Below are positions 1-6,829 of a stretch of 10,565 nt of DNA, piece by piece. Position 1 is the stretch's first letter. Each line of letters opens with the position of its first letter. Where the stretch lies: contig JAGTQT010000015.1 of assembly GCA_018396615.1 (NCBI GenBank), positions 10,232 through 20,796 of the forward strand, given 5' to 3'. Below the pieces are notes generated by a model. It made no database searches. It was given only the letters and a program-made list of their open reading frames with translations, and was not told the origin of the DNA. The translations under genes and the position numbers were made by a program. This DNA is from Candidatus Bathyarchaeota archaeon (GTDB lineage: Archaea > Thermoproteota > Bathyarchaeia > Bathyarchaeales > Bathycorpusculaceae).

Positions 1-2
1 CA

Positions 3-404
3 AAAGAAGTTCAAGCCAAACTGATGAAAGGACTTCTCGACCTAGTAGTACTCCAGTTCCTAAGCTCCCAGCCCATGCACGGCTACCAGATAATCACAAA
101 GATCAGGAAAACCTTCGGAGTCTACTTTGGCCCCAGCACAATCTACCCGCTTCTCGGCCTGCTGGAAAAGAAGGGCTACGTCAAGAGCGAATGGAACATG
201 AACAGCGAACGCCCAAGAAAAGTATACAAGCTCACAACCGAAGGCCAGAGCCTGCTGAACTTCACCGAGGACTCGCTGAACTTCATCTGCCACAAGATCG
301 GCTCGCCAGGAATGCCTAAAGGCGGATTGATGGGAGAGCCTAGTTCGCCAACGGCTCTGCGCCCACTGCTGAAGAAGATTGAAGAACACGGGCCGCTGGT
401 TTAG
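3..404 (+). CDS. PadR-family winged-helix transcriptional regulator (5' partial)
   Basis: This is a DNA-binding repressor-type regulator of the PadR family. Numbering from the ATG at 24, the N-terminal winged helix carries the family hallmarks: MHGYQI (18-23), the recognition-helix and turn stretch PSTIYPLLGLLEKKGYV (37-53), and the wing RPRKVYKLTTEG (63-74). PadR proteins usually dimerise through a C-terminal helix and sense a ligand or stress; the inducer cannot be told from sequence. The tail (about 90-126) is short and rich in Gly, Pro and Ser, with one weak helix. The frame is open to the left edge (K-E-V-Q-A-K-L before the ATG), those residues fit the usual N-terminal helix, and no Shine-Dalgarno precedes the ATG. 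The true start therefore probably lies outside the window. Its target is unknown. The neighbouring genes on the other strand converge on it, so divergent autoregulation with them is unlikely. Confidence 0.88.
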   Translation, partial: KEVQAKLMKGLLDLVVLQFLSSQPMHGYQIITKIRKTFGVYFGPSTIYPLLGLLEKKGYVKSEWNMNSERPRKVYKLTTEGQSLLNFTEDSLNFICHKIGSPGMPKGGLMGEPSSPTALRPLLKKIEEHGPLV

Positions 405-511
405 GCGCCTACACGGCTACTCCTCTTTTCATGCTTCAAGGTCGAGAAAAAACAGTGTTAGATCTGAAGATTTTCCACTTTAAATGTGGATAGCATTGTT
501 CTTGTTTAAGT
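405..511. terminator. Convergent intergenic region with T-run termination signals on both strands
   Basis: The two flanking genes end facing each other here. On the + strand a pyrimidine-rich stretch with a T4 run (426-429) follows the PadR stop. On the - strand the A6 at 447-452 gives a T6 run downstream of the secreted-protein gene. A short inverted repeat, TCCAC (474-478) and GTGGA (486-490), has a 7-base AT loop. Archaeal termination usually depends on oligo-T runs rather than on a hairpin, so the T runs are the stronger evidence. Confidence 0.4.
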
Positions 512-1561
512 CTAGGGGAAAGGCCCTCTGCCTGCTCGTGAGTACGAAGGCTCATATACAGAGGATGCTACTTTCACTTCTTGCCTTGTATACCATAGAG
601 CGCAGATTTCGTTGCGACAGAATATTCCTTGTGAGCCCCACGTTTTGTTCCAGAAGCGCGCTTCAAAGTGTCGCCAATCGGTTATTGGGCAAAGATAGTA
701 AAAGTTTCTGACAGCAATGTCTCCTACAAGAGTGACTATTGGGCCCATCCAGCTCCATCCATCACCGCCAAAATGCTCTTTCACTACACTATGTACCCAT
801 GCAGCAGTCGAAATGTACCCGACTTCTTTCGCCATAAACTCTATATAATCTTTGATTGCAAGCAGTGTCGATATGGCAACGATTAAAGGCGATTCAAGTA
901 CTGCTGCCACTGAAACACCGAGAGCCTCTAAACCCATAGTTACCAACTCCTCTACACAGAAGTCTACCACATTACCCACGAAAAAATCAAGTGCTACAAT
1001 CGCCGCCGTCGACAGGTTACCACATATCCAGCTGTTTATTGTGGAACTGCCGAGGTGTATGTGCTTGTATGCTGCACCTTTCAGGTTATAGTTAAGATCC
1101 CAATCATAGGGATAATAACGCTCGTAATTGTTATCGTGAGCATAAGATGTGAAATGCGTTCCGTTACTGGCATGTGCAAGGAAATACATCCAGTCACTGC
1201 TCTCGTTCCAGATCTCAGGTAGTCGACCTGTTATTGTTAGAGGCGATACAATTTGAGTCTCTATGCTATTCATGCTCAGCCACGTGGTTTCGTTGATCCA
1301 TGCTTCTAAGCAATCTGGATGATTATAGTAGTAGTGCCTTGCCAAGTGAAGTCTTGTCCCGTTTGTCCACACCTGAACTTCCTCCCATTCCTCAAAACGA
1401 TAAGATCCATTTAGAATTTCAATGGTTTCCACACGGAATCTGATATTTTTGCTGAGAATTACGTTTCCCTGCCAATGTGGTTCTAAAGGTACTTTCATGT
1501 TTGGCAAAATAAGCATTAAACAAAGCAATAGTCCTGCTACCTGCAATCGAATCTTTATCAC
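512..1561 (-). CDS. Secreted protein of unknown function with hydrophobic central region
   Basis: Not recognised. The preferred start is the GTG at 1561, because GGAGG (1569-1573) sits 7 bases ahead of it; this gives 349 residues. Residues 2-20 (basic KIR, then LLLCLMLIL) form a signal peptide or anchor, so the protein probably leaves the cytoplasm. The N-terminal half (25-165) is polar and rich in Trp and Tyr. Residues about 173-240 form a long hydrophobic or amphipathic stretch with small residues (around MGLEALGVSVAAVLESP). The C-terminal third holds FGGDGWSWMG (264-273) and cysteines at 291, 315 and 320. Seven N-x-S/T sequons are spread through the exterior part, fitting an archaeal surface glycoprotein. 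It overlaps the 3' end of the upstream membrane-anchored gene by about 143 bases and is probably translationally coupled to it. A cell-surface, adhesion or membrane-active role is possible but nothing assigns one. Confidence 0.7.
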   Translation of the reverse strand: MIKIRLQVAGLLLCLMLILPNMKVPLEPHWQGNVILSKNIRFRVETIEILNGSYRFEEWEEVQVWTNGTRLHLARHYYYNHPDCLEAWINETTWLSMNSIETQIVSPLTITGRLPEIWNESSDWMYFLAHASNGTHFTSYAHDNNYERYYPYDWDLNYNLKGAAYKHIHLGSSTINSWICGNLSTAAIVALDFFVGNVVDFCVEELVTMGLEALGVSVAAVLESPLIVAISTLLAIKDYIEFMAKEVGYISTAAWVHSVVKEHFGGDGWSWMGPIVTLVGDIAVRNFYYLCPITDWRHFEARFWNKTWGSQGIFCRNEICALWYTRQEVKVASSVYEPSYSRAGRGPFP

Positions 1562-2603
1562 TTGTTTTCCTCCTTCTACGCCTTCGAACAATCGTGAAAA
1601 CAGCGATGAGGGAAATTGCAGTAATGGATAGTATGACGCCTGATAGTATAAATAATTTACTACTAGAATTTTCTTTTTGTTCTACAAAAATGTTCACTTT
1701 AGCATTCACCTGTATGGGCTCCATAAGCGAAAGATCATAGGTAACTACTAGAGTGTACTTATCTTCTTCTCGTTCAGTATAGTTTGGCGGTGTTATCTCA
1801 TCAAGGCTAAGCGAGTAGACGATATCACTCTCCTCGGAGTACTTGTAGAGAACCAGCGAAATCAGAGCTCTCCTATCAGATGAAGCCGCAATAGGTCCTG
1901 AAGCAAGCATCGCATTCACATCCAAATTTATAATTTCATCTGCGCCATTCCATAGAAGATCCATACAGACTTCAAAGTCAAAGTTCCAATAAGATTTGTA
2001 CAATGTATACTCCAAATTCACGAATGTTATGTGCTCACCAACCTTAAACCTAGAAAGAAAGCTTTCGGTGATCAAACCACTAAGTCCATTTTGAGGCTTG
2101 CGCTTTAGAATATCTGTAATTGCGCTCTCGGGAAAATATCCATAATCACGGAGGGCAACGAGCTCTCCCGTATCACCGTCCCTGATTAGACGGCTGTAGA
2201 CGCAGTCTAGCTGTTGCTGGTTGAACATTGCCAGAACCTTGTTCGCGATAAACTCTGCCTGTCCTTCCGCAGTGTTATTTGATACTTCGTTGCTATACCG
2301 ACAATTAACTCTTGCAAAACAACCTTGTGTTCCCCAATGTATTACTTCATACTTCACTGTGCGCAGATACTCGAAGTCTCCTACTGAGAAGTTTAGTGGT
2401 AAATCAGTAAGGTCTAGTCCTTTGAACTCAAATTCTATGTTTGAAGCCAGCACCATTCCACTTGCAAGCGGCGGATGGGCGAAGTACATCTTCACATAGA
2501 TAGTCTCTGTCGGTAACTCGTCGCTGCATGCTGTTTCCAAAAAAGTGAGACAAGAGGATAATATTAGCAGACACGCACAAAATCCAGCCGCGAACCTTTT
2601 CAT
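1419..2603 (-). CDS. Exported single-pass membrane protein of unknown function
   Basis: Not recognised. Starting from the ATG at 2603 it has 394 residues: a signal peptide (basic MKR, then a hydrophobic core to about residue 22), an exterior domain of about 290 residues, one membrane helix at about 317-339, and a strong stop-transfer RRRRRRK (340-346). This is an N-out, C-in surface protein. Four N-x-S/T sequons (about residues 71, 109, 274, 312) suit exterior glycosylation. Cysteine lies at the end of the signal region (LETACS), but the C-terminal helix makes a lipoprotein anchor unnecessary. The 48 residues after the Arg run overlap the next gene in another frame and look like non-selected read-through. 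A GTG at 2621 would add six residues. A TATA-like box at 2695-2703 precedes it. The pair with the downstream secreted gene suggests one surface module; function unknown. Confidence 0.7.
   Translation of the reverse strand: MKRFAAGFCACLLILSSCLTFLETACSDELPTETIYVKMYFAHPPLASGMVLASNIEFEFKGLDLTDLPLNFSVGDFEYLRTVKYEVIHWGTQGCFARVNCRYSNEVSNNTAEGQAEFIANKVLAMFNQQQLDCVYSRLIRDGDTGELVALRDYGYFPESAITDILKRKPQNGLSGLITESFLSRFKVGEHITFVNLEYTLYKSYWNFDFEVCMDLLWNGADEIINLDVNAMLASGPIAASSDRRALISLVLYKYSEESDIVYSLSLDEITPPNYTEREEDKYTLVVTYDLSLMEPIQVNAKVNIFVEQKENSSSKLFILSGVILSITAISLIAVFTIVRRRRRRKTSDKDSIAGSRTIALFNAYFAKHESTFRTTLAGKRNSQQKYQIPCGNH
1569..1573 (-). promoter_or_regulatory. Shine-Dalgarno GGAGG for the downstream secreted gene, inside the upstream gene
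   Basis: On the - strand GGAGG lies exactly 7 bases before the GTG at 1561. It falls inside the AGG-AGG codons of the upstream gene's poly-Arg stop-transfer signal. This decides the start of the downstream gene in favour of the GTG over the in-frame ATG at 1591, which has no such site. Confidence 0.7.
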
Positions 2604-2694
2604 TCTTCTATCAACTCTCACTCTGATAGTGTTCTATTCCAACCCTCCAACTCTTAAAAATCAGCCGTGCGCCACTCGAAGTAAGAACAACTAG

Positions 2695-2703
2695 TAATAT
2701 AAA
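2695..2703 (-). promoter_or_regulatory. TATA-like box for the secreted/membrane protein pair
   Basis: The - strand reads TTTATATTA, a good archaeal TATA element. Transcription would begin near 2673, leaving a leader of about 70 bases before the ATG at 2603. A second AT-rich stretch (GATTTTTAAG, about 2652-2661 on the + coordinates) would give a shorter leader and cannot be excluded. Confidence 0.45.
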
Positions 2704-2719
2704 CCTTAAGATCGACTCA

Positions 2720-2738
2720 GCTTGGGAACGTGCCAAGC
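2720..2738. repeat. 6-bp inverted repeat between the MetE-like gene and the secreted-protein promoter
   Basis: GCTTGG (2720-2725) and CCAAGC (2733-2738) form a perfect 6-bp stem with a 7-base loop. It lies just past the stop of the MetE-like gene and just upstream of the TATA-like box at 2695-2703 on the same strand. It could be a 3' hairpin or an operator; no T run follows directly. Confidence 0.35.
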
Positions 2739-2763
2739 CTATTCACACTTTCAAAATATTCTG

Positions 2764-3789
2764 CTACCCTTCTAGGGCACGAATGGCGTTGACAGTTCTT
2801 TTCAGAAGAAGAAAAGCTGATTCCTGTGTGGGCCATCCGCCTAGACCGCAGTCTGGTCCCGTGAAGGAAAGTCTTTCGCCGTAGATTTCTTTGACTTGGA
2901 CAAACCTTTTCTGTATAATTTTCTCGCTTTCAACAAGCTGATCAGCCGACGGCTCTGCAACGCCTTTATCGTACAATTCAGCTCTTACAGCGTCTACGTC
3001 CGTTCTAGCCACGCCAACCCTAAGGCTCTTATCAGCCTCTTCCAGAGCCTTCTTGGTTATGCTTCCAAGATTCTTCGGCGAAGCCGCATACTCAAAAGAC
3101 AGCACATCCAGATTCCCCACCTTAAGCAGATCCGAAGCACGGGCAGGCGAGTGAAGATGAATCTGCTTCACGACACCGCTGAAGTCAAACGCCTTCTCAA
3201 AAACCTCTACGACTAGATCGTTGTCAGCGGAGACTTCTTGAAAGCCGAAGCTAGGCTCATCCAGCGAAACAACCTCAGTTCTGACATACTTGGAGTTTAA
3301 AACCGAGTTCCTAGCAAAACGCCTAACCGTCTCCGCAAACATGAAGAGAACATTCTTAAAACCTATCTTTCCAATTTCCCACAGATAAAGCTCCAACGGA
3401 CCGGTGATGCAGACTCTAAGCCTTAAGGGGCTTCCTAGCTCTTCGCATAGGCTCTTAGCCTCAGAGCTTATGAGTTGAACCTCGGGGATGACAGCGTCCT
3501 TCTCAGCGACAATATACGTGCCGGAATCCATCGCCTTATGGATGACTTCGGCGAATTGCTTATGCATGTCATAATGCTGTGGATAGTTCACCACGTCCAA
3601 GCCAGTGCTGCATTTAAGTCTAAATGAGTCTGTTACGATCTGACAGAAATCGGCTAAAAAGCTGTTTTTCCTAAGGTCTTCTCCCTTGGAAGCAGCTTCT
3701 CGGGCGAGAACGTATACTTTCTCAAAAGTCTTCCGATCCACAGCAGGCGGCAGCGGAAAACTGCCTACATCGTCAACGGTTACTTTCAT
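2764..3789 (-). CDS. MetE-like (UROD/MetE superfamily) methyltransferase-fold protein
   Basis: A stand-alone protein of 341 residues matching the C-terminal catalytic barrel of cobalamin-independent methionine synthase; the N-terminal MetE domain is absent, as in archaeal core MetE proteins, which transfer a methyl group to homocysteine. Seen: VGSFPLPP near the N-terminus (8-15), LDEPSFG (176-182, like the MetE DEP motif), LSFEYA with E233, and GPDCGLGGWP (311-320) with C314. E233 and C314 match the MetE zinc Glu and the last zinc Cys. The His site reads IHLHSPA (H211, H213), but the cysteine two residues on in MetE (HxC) is missing here (Pro, or His in the other register). So the zinc site, donor and acceptor may differ. 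An in-frame TTG at 3798 is an alternative start, but GAGG is then only 2 bases away. Methionine synthesis is likely but unproven. Confidence 0.82.
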   Translation of the reverse strand: MKVTVDDVGSFPLPPAVDRKTFEKVYVLAREAASKGEDLRKNSFLADFCQIVTDSFRLKCSTGLDVVNYPQHYDMHKQFAEVIHKAMDSGTYIVAEKDAVIPEVQLISSEAKSLCEELGSPLRLRVCITGPLELYLWEIGKIGFKNVLFMFAETVRRFARNSVLNSKYVRTEVVSLDEPSFGFQEVSADNDLVVEVFEKAFDFSGVVKQIHLHSPARASDLLKVGNLDVLSFEYAASPKNLGSITKKALEEADKSLRVGVARTDVDAVRAELYDKGVAEPSADQLVESEKIIQKRFVQVKEIYGERLSFTGPDCGLGGWPTQESAFLLLKRTVNAIRALEG

Positions 3790-3812
3790 GCTTGCCAATT
3801 CCTCTGCTACTG

Positions 3813-3820
3813 ATTTAAAC
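3813..3820 (-). promoter_or_regulatory. TATA-like box for the MetE-like gene
   Basis: The - strand reads GTTTAAAT, centred about 27 bases before the ATG at 3789. This spacing fits a leaderless or nearly leaderless transcript, which would make the nearby GAGG irrelevant. Confidence 0.4.
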
Positions 3821-3868
3821 CTAACCGCTATTTCAAACCAATGAAACCGCTGCTAGCATGGGGTAACA

Positions 3869-3876
3869 GATATAAG
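3869..3876 (+). promoter_or_regulatory. TATA-like box for the HtpX-type protease gene
   Basis: GATATAAG lies about 45 bases before the ATG at 3917, so transcription would start near 3898 with a leader of about 20 bases. It shares a 127-base divergent intergenic region with the promoter of the MetE-like gene. Confidence 0.45.
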
Positions 3877-3916
3877 TTGCCGCTTTTCAATTGACCTTTA
3901 ACGGTGTAAAATAGAA

Positions 3917-4879
3917 ATGAATGTTTGGAAACTTCGGGCATCGATGGCTGGAACACTAGCCGCCATAATTGGGCTGTCGACACTGTTTCTCGCAGTAGTC
4001 CTAACCCTTGCAGGCGCATTCGATCTGATAACGCTGTTTGTGATTGTTGTCGCCTTCAACGTAATCCAATGGCTGATTTCTCCTTACCTGATAAATGCCC
4101 TATACCGCGCCAGAGAAATCAAGCCAGAAGAAAACCCGCAACTTCACCAGACGATTGAAAAGCTAAGCGTCAAAAGCGGAATCAAGAAACCTAAACTCAT
4201 GCTCTCACAAATCCCGATTCCGAATGCCATGGCGTATGGTTCACCGCTCACCGGAAAACACGTTGCCGTAACAAGCGGGCTGCTTAACGCTCTTCAACCA
4301 GACGAAGTGGAAGCTGTAATCGGACACGAGCTGGGGCACCTGAAACATCGAGACGTACAGATAATGATGTTTGTCTCACTTCTGCCTGCGCTGTTCTATT
4401 ACATTGGATATTCACTTACGATCTCGTCAATGTATGGAAGACGCAGAGATGAAGGCGGCAACGCCGCATTGCTAGGAATCGTGTTCATAGCTTTCTGGTG
4501 GATACTTAACCTGTTCACACTCTACCTCAGCAGGCTACGGGAATACTACGCTGACAAGCACAGCGCGTCAATAATTGAAAACGGCTCAAGCAAGCTTTCC
4601 ATAGGTTTGGCAAAGATAGTTAACACAACCAGAAACATGAGAAGAACGGGCAGACAGCCACAGAACCTTAATGCCTTCAAAGCGCTGTTCATTGCTGACC
4701 CGGACAAAGCTGAGATAGACGCTGCCGAACTCTCAAGAGCCTCAGCAACAACACACGAGCAGAAAATAGTTCAGGAAATACTTTCACAGAAACTCACCAC
4801 CGCCCACAAGATAGGTGAACTTTTCTCCACACACCCCAACATAGTTAAGCGGCTACGCGCACTGCAGGAAACAAGCTAA
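3917..4879 (+). CDS. htpX: HtpX-type M48 membrane metalloprotease
   Basis: A zinc endopeptidase of the M48B (HtpX) family, 320 residues, within the usual range. The family cleaves misfolded or damaged membrane proteins, with the active site facing the cytoplasm. Seen: two N-terminal membrane helices (about 12-32 and 36-58), the zinc and catalytic motif HELGH (137-141; ligands H137 and H141, catalytic E138), two further hydrophobic segments (about 148-170 and 185-205), and the third ligand region REYYAD with E209. The C-terminal HtpX signature STHPNIVKRL (304-313) is present. The ATG is preceded by a weak GGTG and by a TATA-like box at 3869-3876. The gene is transcribed alone: it diverges from the MetE-like gene and is followed by an inverted repeat. 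All catalytic residues are intact. Confidence 0.95.
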   Translation: MNVWKLRASMAGTLAAIIGLSTLFLAVVLTLAGAFDLITLFVIVVAFNVIQWLISPYLINALYRAREIKPEENPQLHQTIEKLSVKSGIKKPKLMLSQIPIPNAMAYGSPLTGKHVAVTSGLLNALQPDEVEAVIGHELGHLKHRDVQIMMFVSLLPALFYYIGYSLTISSMYGRRRDEGGNAALLGIVFIAFWWILNLFTLYLSRLREYYADKHSASIIENGSSKLSIGLAKIVNTTRNMRRTGRQPQNLNAFKALFIADPDKAEIDAAELSRASATTHEQKIVQEILSQKLTTAHKIGELFSTHPNIVKRLRALQETS

Positions 4880-4880
4880 G

Positions 4881-4911
4881 TTCCCAATCTTTCTTCAACA
4901 TTTCTTGGGAA
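4881..4911. terminator. 7-bp inverted repeat after the htpX-type gene
   Basis: TTCCCAA (4881-4887) and TTGGGAA (4905-4911) form a perfect 7-bp stem. The 17-base loop is T-rich (TCTTTCTTCAACATTTC). It begins immediately after the htpX stop codon, so it may end that transcript. It could also be an operator site for the gene starting at 4969. Confidence 0.45.
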
Positions 4912-4942
4912 AACATTAAACCCTAAACCACACTATCTTCAA

Positions 4943-4952
4943 AGCTATAAAG
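4943..4952 (+). promoter_or_regulatory. TATA-like box before the M20 peptidase gene
   Basis: GCTATAAAGC lies about 20 bases before the ATG at 4969, slightly close for a leaderless start. A second AT-rich site (ACATTAAACC, from about 4914) would give a leader of about 25 bases. An AGGAA sequence precedes the ATG by about 12 bases. Confidence 0.3.
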
Positions 4953-4968
4953 CAGGAACGGAAAGCCT

Positions 4969-6192
4969 ATGCAATCTAAAATCTTGTCAGAAACCGAATC
5001 TCTAAAAGATGAAATGGTTCACTCCTTAATGGAGCTAATTCGCATACCAGCCATCTCGCCGATAAACGGAGGAGAAGGCGAGTACAGAAAATCCCAGAAA
5101 CTTGCTCAGATACTTGAAACAGTAGGCTTTGATAAAATAGAACACTATGACGCAGAAGACAAAAACGCTCAGTCAGGAAAAAGACCGAACACGGTTGCCT
5201 ACCTATACGGAAAGAACGCCGCAAAGAAACTTTGGATCATATCGCATTTGGACATAGTCCCAGCAGGCGAGGAATCCCTATGGACAATAACCAAGCCTTT
5301 CCAGCCAACCATTAAAGAAGGAAAAGTCTACGGCCGCGGAGCAGAAGACAACGGGCAATCCATGATAGCGTCTATCTACGCGGCTAAAGCTCTTGTCAAC
5401 CTCAAACTGAAACCCAAGATAACTTTAGCCCTAGCCTTTGTGGCAGACGAGGAACAGGGCAGCGTCTACGGCATACAGCACCTCATAAAACAGAACCTCT
5501 TTAAGAAGGATGATTTGATAATCGTTCCCGACGGCGGAAACGAAGACGGAACATTCATAGAGATAGCGGAAAAAAGCGCACTGTGGCTAAAAATACGCAC
5601 AATAGGACAGCAGACCCACGCCAGCAGACCCCACAAAGGCCTAAACGCGCACAGAGTCGCCATGAACTATGCTCTAGAGCTGGATAAGATGCTGCACGAA
5701 AAATACTCGCAGAAAGACCCATACTTCGATCCGCCGGAAAGCACTTTCGAACCTACGAAGAAGGACAGAAACGTTGACGCCATAAACATAGTTCCAGGCG
5801 AAGACGCAACCTACTTTGACTGCCGGATACTGCCAAGCTATGATCTAGAAGAAATACTTGCCGACATGAGAAGACTTGCAGCCGATCACTCTAAGAAGAC
5901 AGGTGCAACTGTGAAGATTGAGTTGATTCAGAAGAGTGCGGCGCCGAAGCCTACAAGCGAAAACGCCGAAGTCGTCTTCATGCTGAAAGACGCGTTAAGA
6001 AAGGTTAGAGGAATCGAGCCCAAAGTGGGCGGGATCGGCGGAGGAACATGCGCCGCCTTCTTCAGAAAAATCGGCATACCCGCCGTAGTCTGGTGCACGA
6101 TAGATGAAACAGCACACCAGCCTAATGAATACACAAAAATCAAGAACATGGTCGACGACGCAAAAACCTACGCCACACTAGCTACAGCTTAA
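4969..6192 (+). CDS. M20-family zinc metallopeptidase / deacylase (ArgE/DapE/CPG2-type)
   Basis: A cytoplasmic di-zinc hydrolase of 407 residues that cleaves an amide bond, either a dipeptide or an N-acyl amino acid. The M20 signatures are complete: SHLDIVP with H93 and catalytic D95; GRGAEDNGQS with bridging D127; ADEEQGS with general base E161 and zinc ligand E162; VPDGG with D188; and the C-terminal HQPNEY with H383. The dimerisation-domain motif QTHASRP (H217) is also there. The domain order is catalytic, lid (about 200-315), catalytic, as expected. Such archaeal proteins are often labelled succinyl-diaminopimelate desuccinylase, but nothing here shows that substrate, so no gene symbol is given. 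The gene ends 19 bases before the S-component gene and may be cotranscribed with it. Confidence 0.93.
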   Translation: MQSKILSETESLKDEMVHSLMELIRIPAISPINGGEGEYRKSQKLAQILETVGFDKIEHYDAEDKNAQSGKRPNTVAYLYGKNAAKKLWIISHLDIVPAGEESLWTITKPFQPTIKEGKVYGRGAEDNGQSMIASIYAAKALVNLKLKPKITLALAFVADEEQGSVYGIQHLIKQNLFKKDDLIIVPDGGNEDGTFIEIAEKSALWLKIRTIGQQTHASRPHKGLNAHRVAMNYALELDKMLHEKYSQKDPYFDPPESTFEPTKKDRNVDAINIVPGEDATYFDCRILPSYDLEEILADMRRLAADHSKKTGATVKIELIQKSAAPKPTSENAEVVFMLKDALRKVRGIEPKVGGIGGGTCAAFFRKIGIPAVVWCTIDETAHQPNEYTKIKNMVDDAKTYATLATA

Positions 6193-6211
6193 TGCCACAT
6201 CCTTTGGTAAT

Positions 6212-6829
6212 TTGAAATGGGATTTAGCGAAAAACATATATTGGATGGATTATCCACCCTATACCGTGAACTCTCGAAAAATCGCCGCCGTCTCTGCTCT
6301 TACAGCACTTTCCATAGGATCCAATTACGCCATGATTTCGTTGCATAACGTTAAGCTTATGGATCTTATAGTGTTTGTTGGAGGCTTTTGCTTCGGGCCT
6401 GTCGCCGGCGCGTTGATTGGAGTTTTTTCTTGGGTGATTTATGGATCGCTGAATCCCAGAGGTTTTTTACTGCCTATTTGGTTGGCAACGATGTTTTCTG
6501 AACCGATCTACGGTGTGGTAGGAGGGCTGGTTAGACGTGGAGTTGATCCACAAGAGTTTAAGGCTTTTAAGCAACAGCAAGTTAACACCAGCATCTTCTT
6601 CGGTGTTGTGGGACTGTTTCTGACCTTTATCTATGATCTGATAACAAATATTGTTTTTGGACTTGTCAACAACATGAGTGTTCTTTTTGCGGTGATTTTC
6701 GGTTTCGCTACTCTAGGCTTGATTCACATGGCCAGCAATGCGTTTTTCTTCGGAATCGGTTGCATCCCAATGATTACTGCTATAACAAGGATTATAGGAG
6801 GTGAGAATTACGAGGCTTCTAAGGAATAA
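6212..6829 (+). CDS. ECF-type transporter substrate-binding (S) component
   Basis: A small integral membrane protein of 205 residues with about five to six hydrophobic helices. It looks like an S component of an energy-coupling-factor vitamin transporter. Seen: an N-terminal helix with ALTALSIGSNYAM (30-42), then VKLMDLIVFVGGFCFGP (47-63), GALIGVFSWVIYGSLNPRGF (67-86) and a Gly-rich GVVGGLVRR turn; this helix-GxxxGP pattern is typical of the family. S components bind a vitamin and use shared EcfA/EcfA'/EcfT modules, which are not in this window. The ORF begins with TTG, preceded by GGTAA; the next ATG (6245) has no ribosome site. The gene overlaps the next one, for an anchored DUF4430 protein, which suggests corrinoid or another vitamin as the substrate; this is inferred. 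Confidence 0.75.
   Translation: MKWDLAKNIYWMDYPPYTVNSRKIAAVSALTALSIGSNYAMISLHNVKLMDLIVFVGGFCFGPVAGALIGVFSWVIYGSLNPRGFLLPIWLATMFSEPIYGVVGGLVRRGVDPQEFKAFKQQQVNTSIFFGVVGLFLTFIYDLITNIVFGLVNNMSVLFAVIFGFATLGLIHMASNAFFFGIGCIPMITAITRIIGGENYEASKE
6797..6804 (+). promoter_or_regulatory. Near-perfect Shine-Dalgarno GGAGGTGA at the DUF4430 gene
   Basis: GGAGGTGA complements the 3' end of 16S rRNA almost fully. It includes the GTG at 6801, so it cannot serve that GTG with normal spacing. The in-frame codons at usable distance are ATT (6807) and ACG (6810); the first in-frame ATG is at 6837. Confidence 0.5.

Noticed and set aside
474..490. TCCAC/GTGGA hairpin as an intrinsic terminator
   Set aside because: The stem is only 5 bp with an AT loop and no T run directly follows on either strand; the T runs nearby are better signals.
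484..1091. Three + strand ORFs (484-711, 668-886, 852-1091) opposite the secreted-protein gene
   Set aside because: They overlap each other, resemble no protein, and lie antisense to a longer ORF with a signal peptide, a Shine-Dalgarno and consistent amino-acid use.
2896..3216. + strand ORF inside the MetE-like gene
   Set aside because: It is the shadow of a gene with clear family motifs on the other strand.
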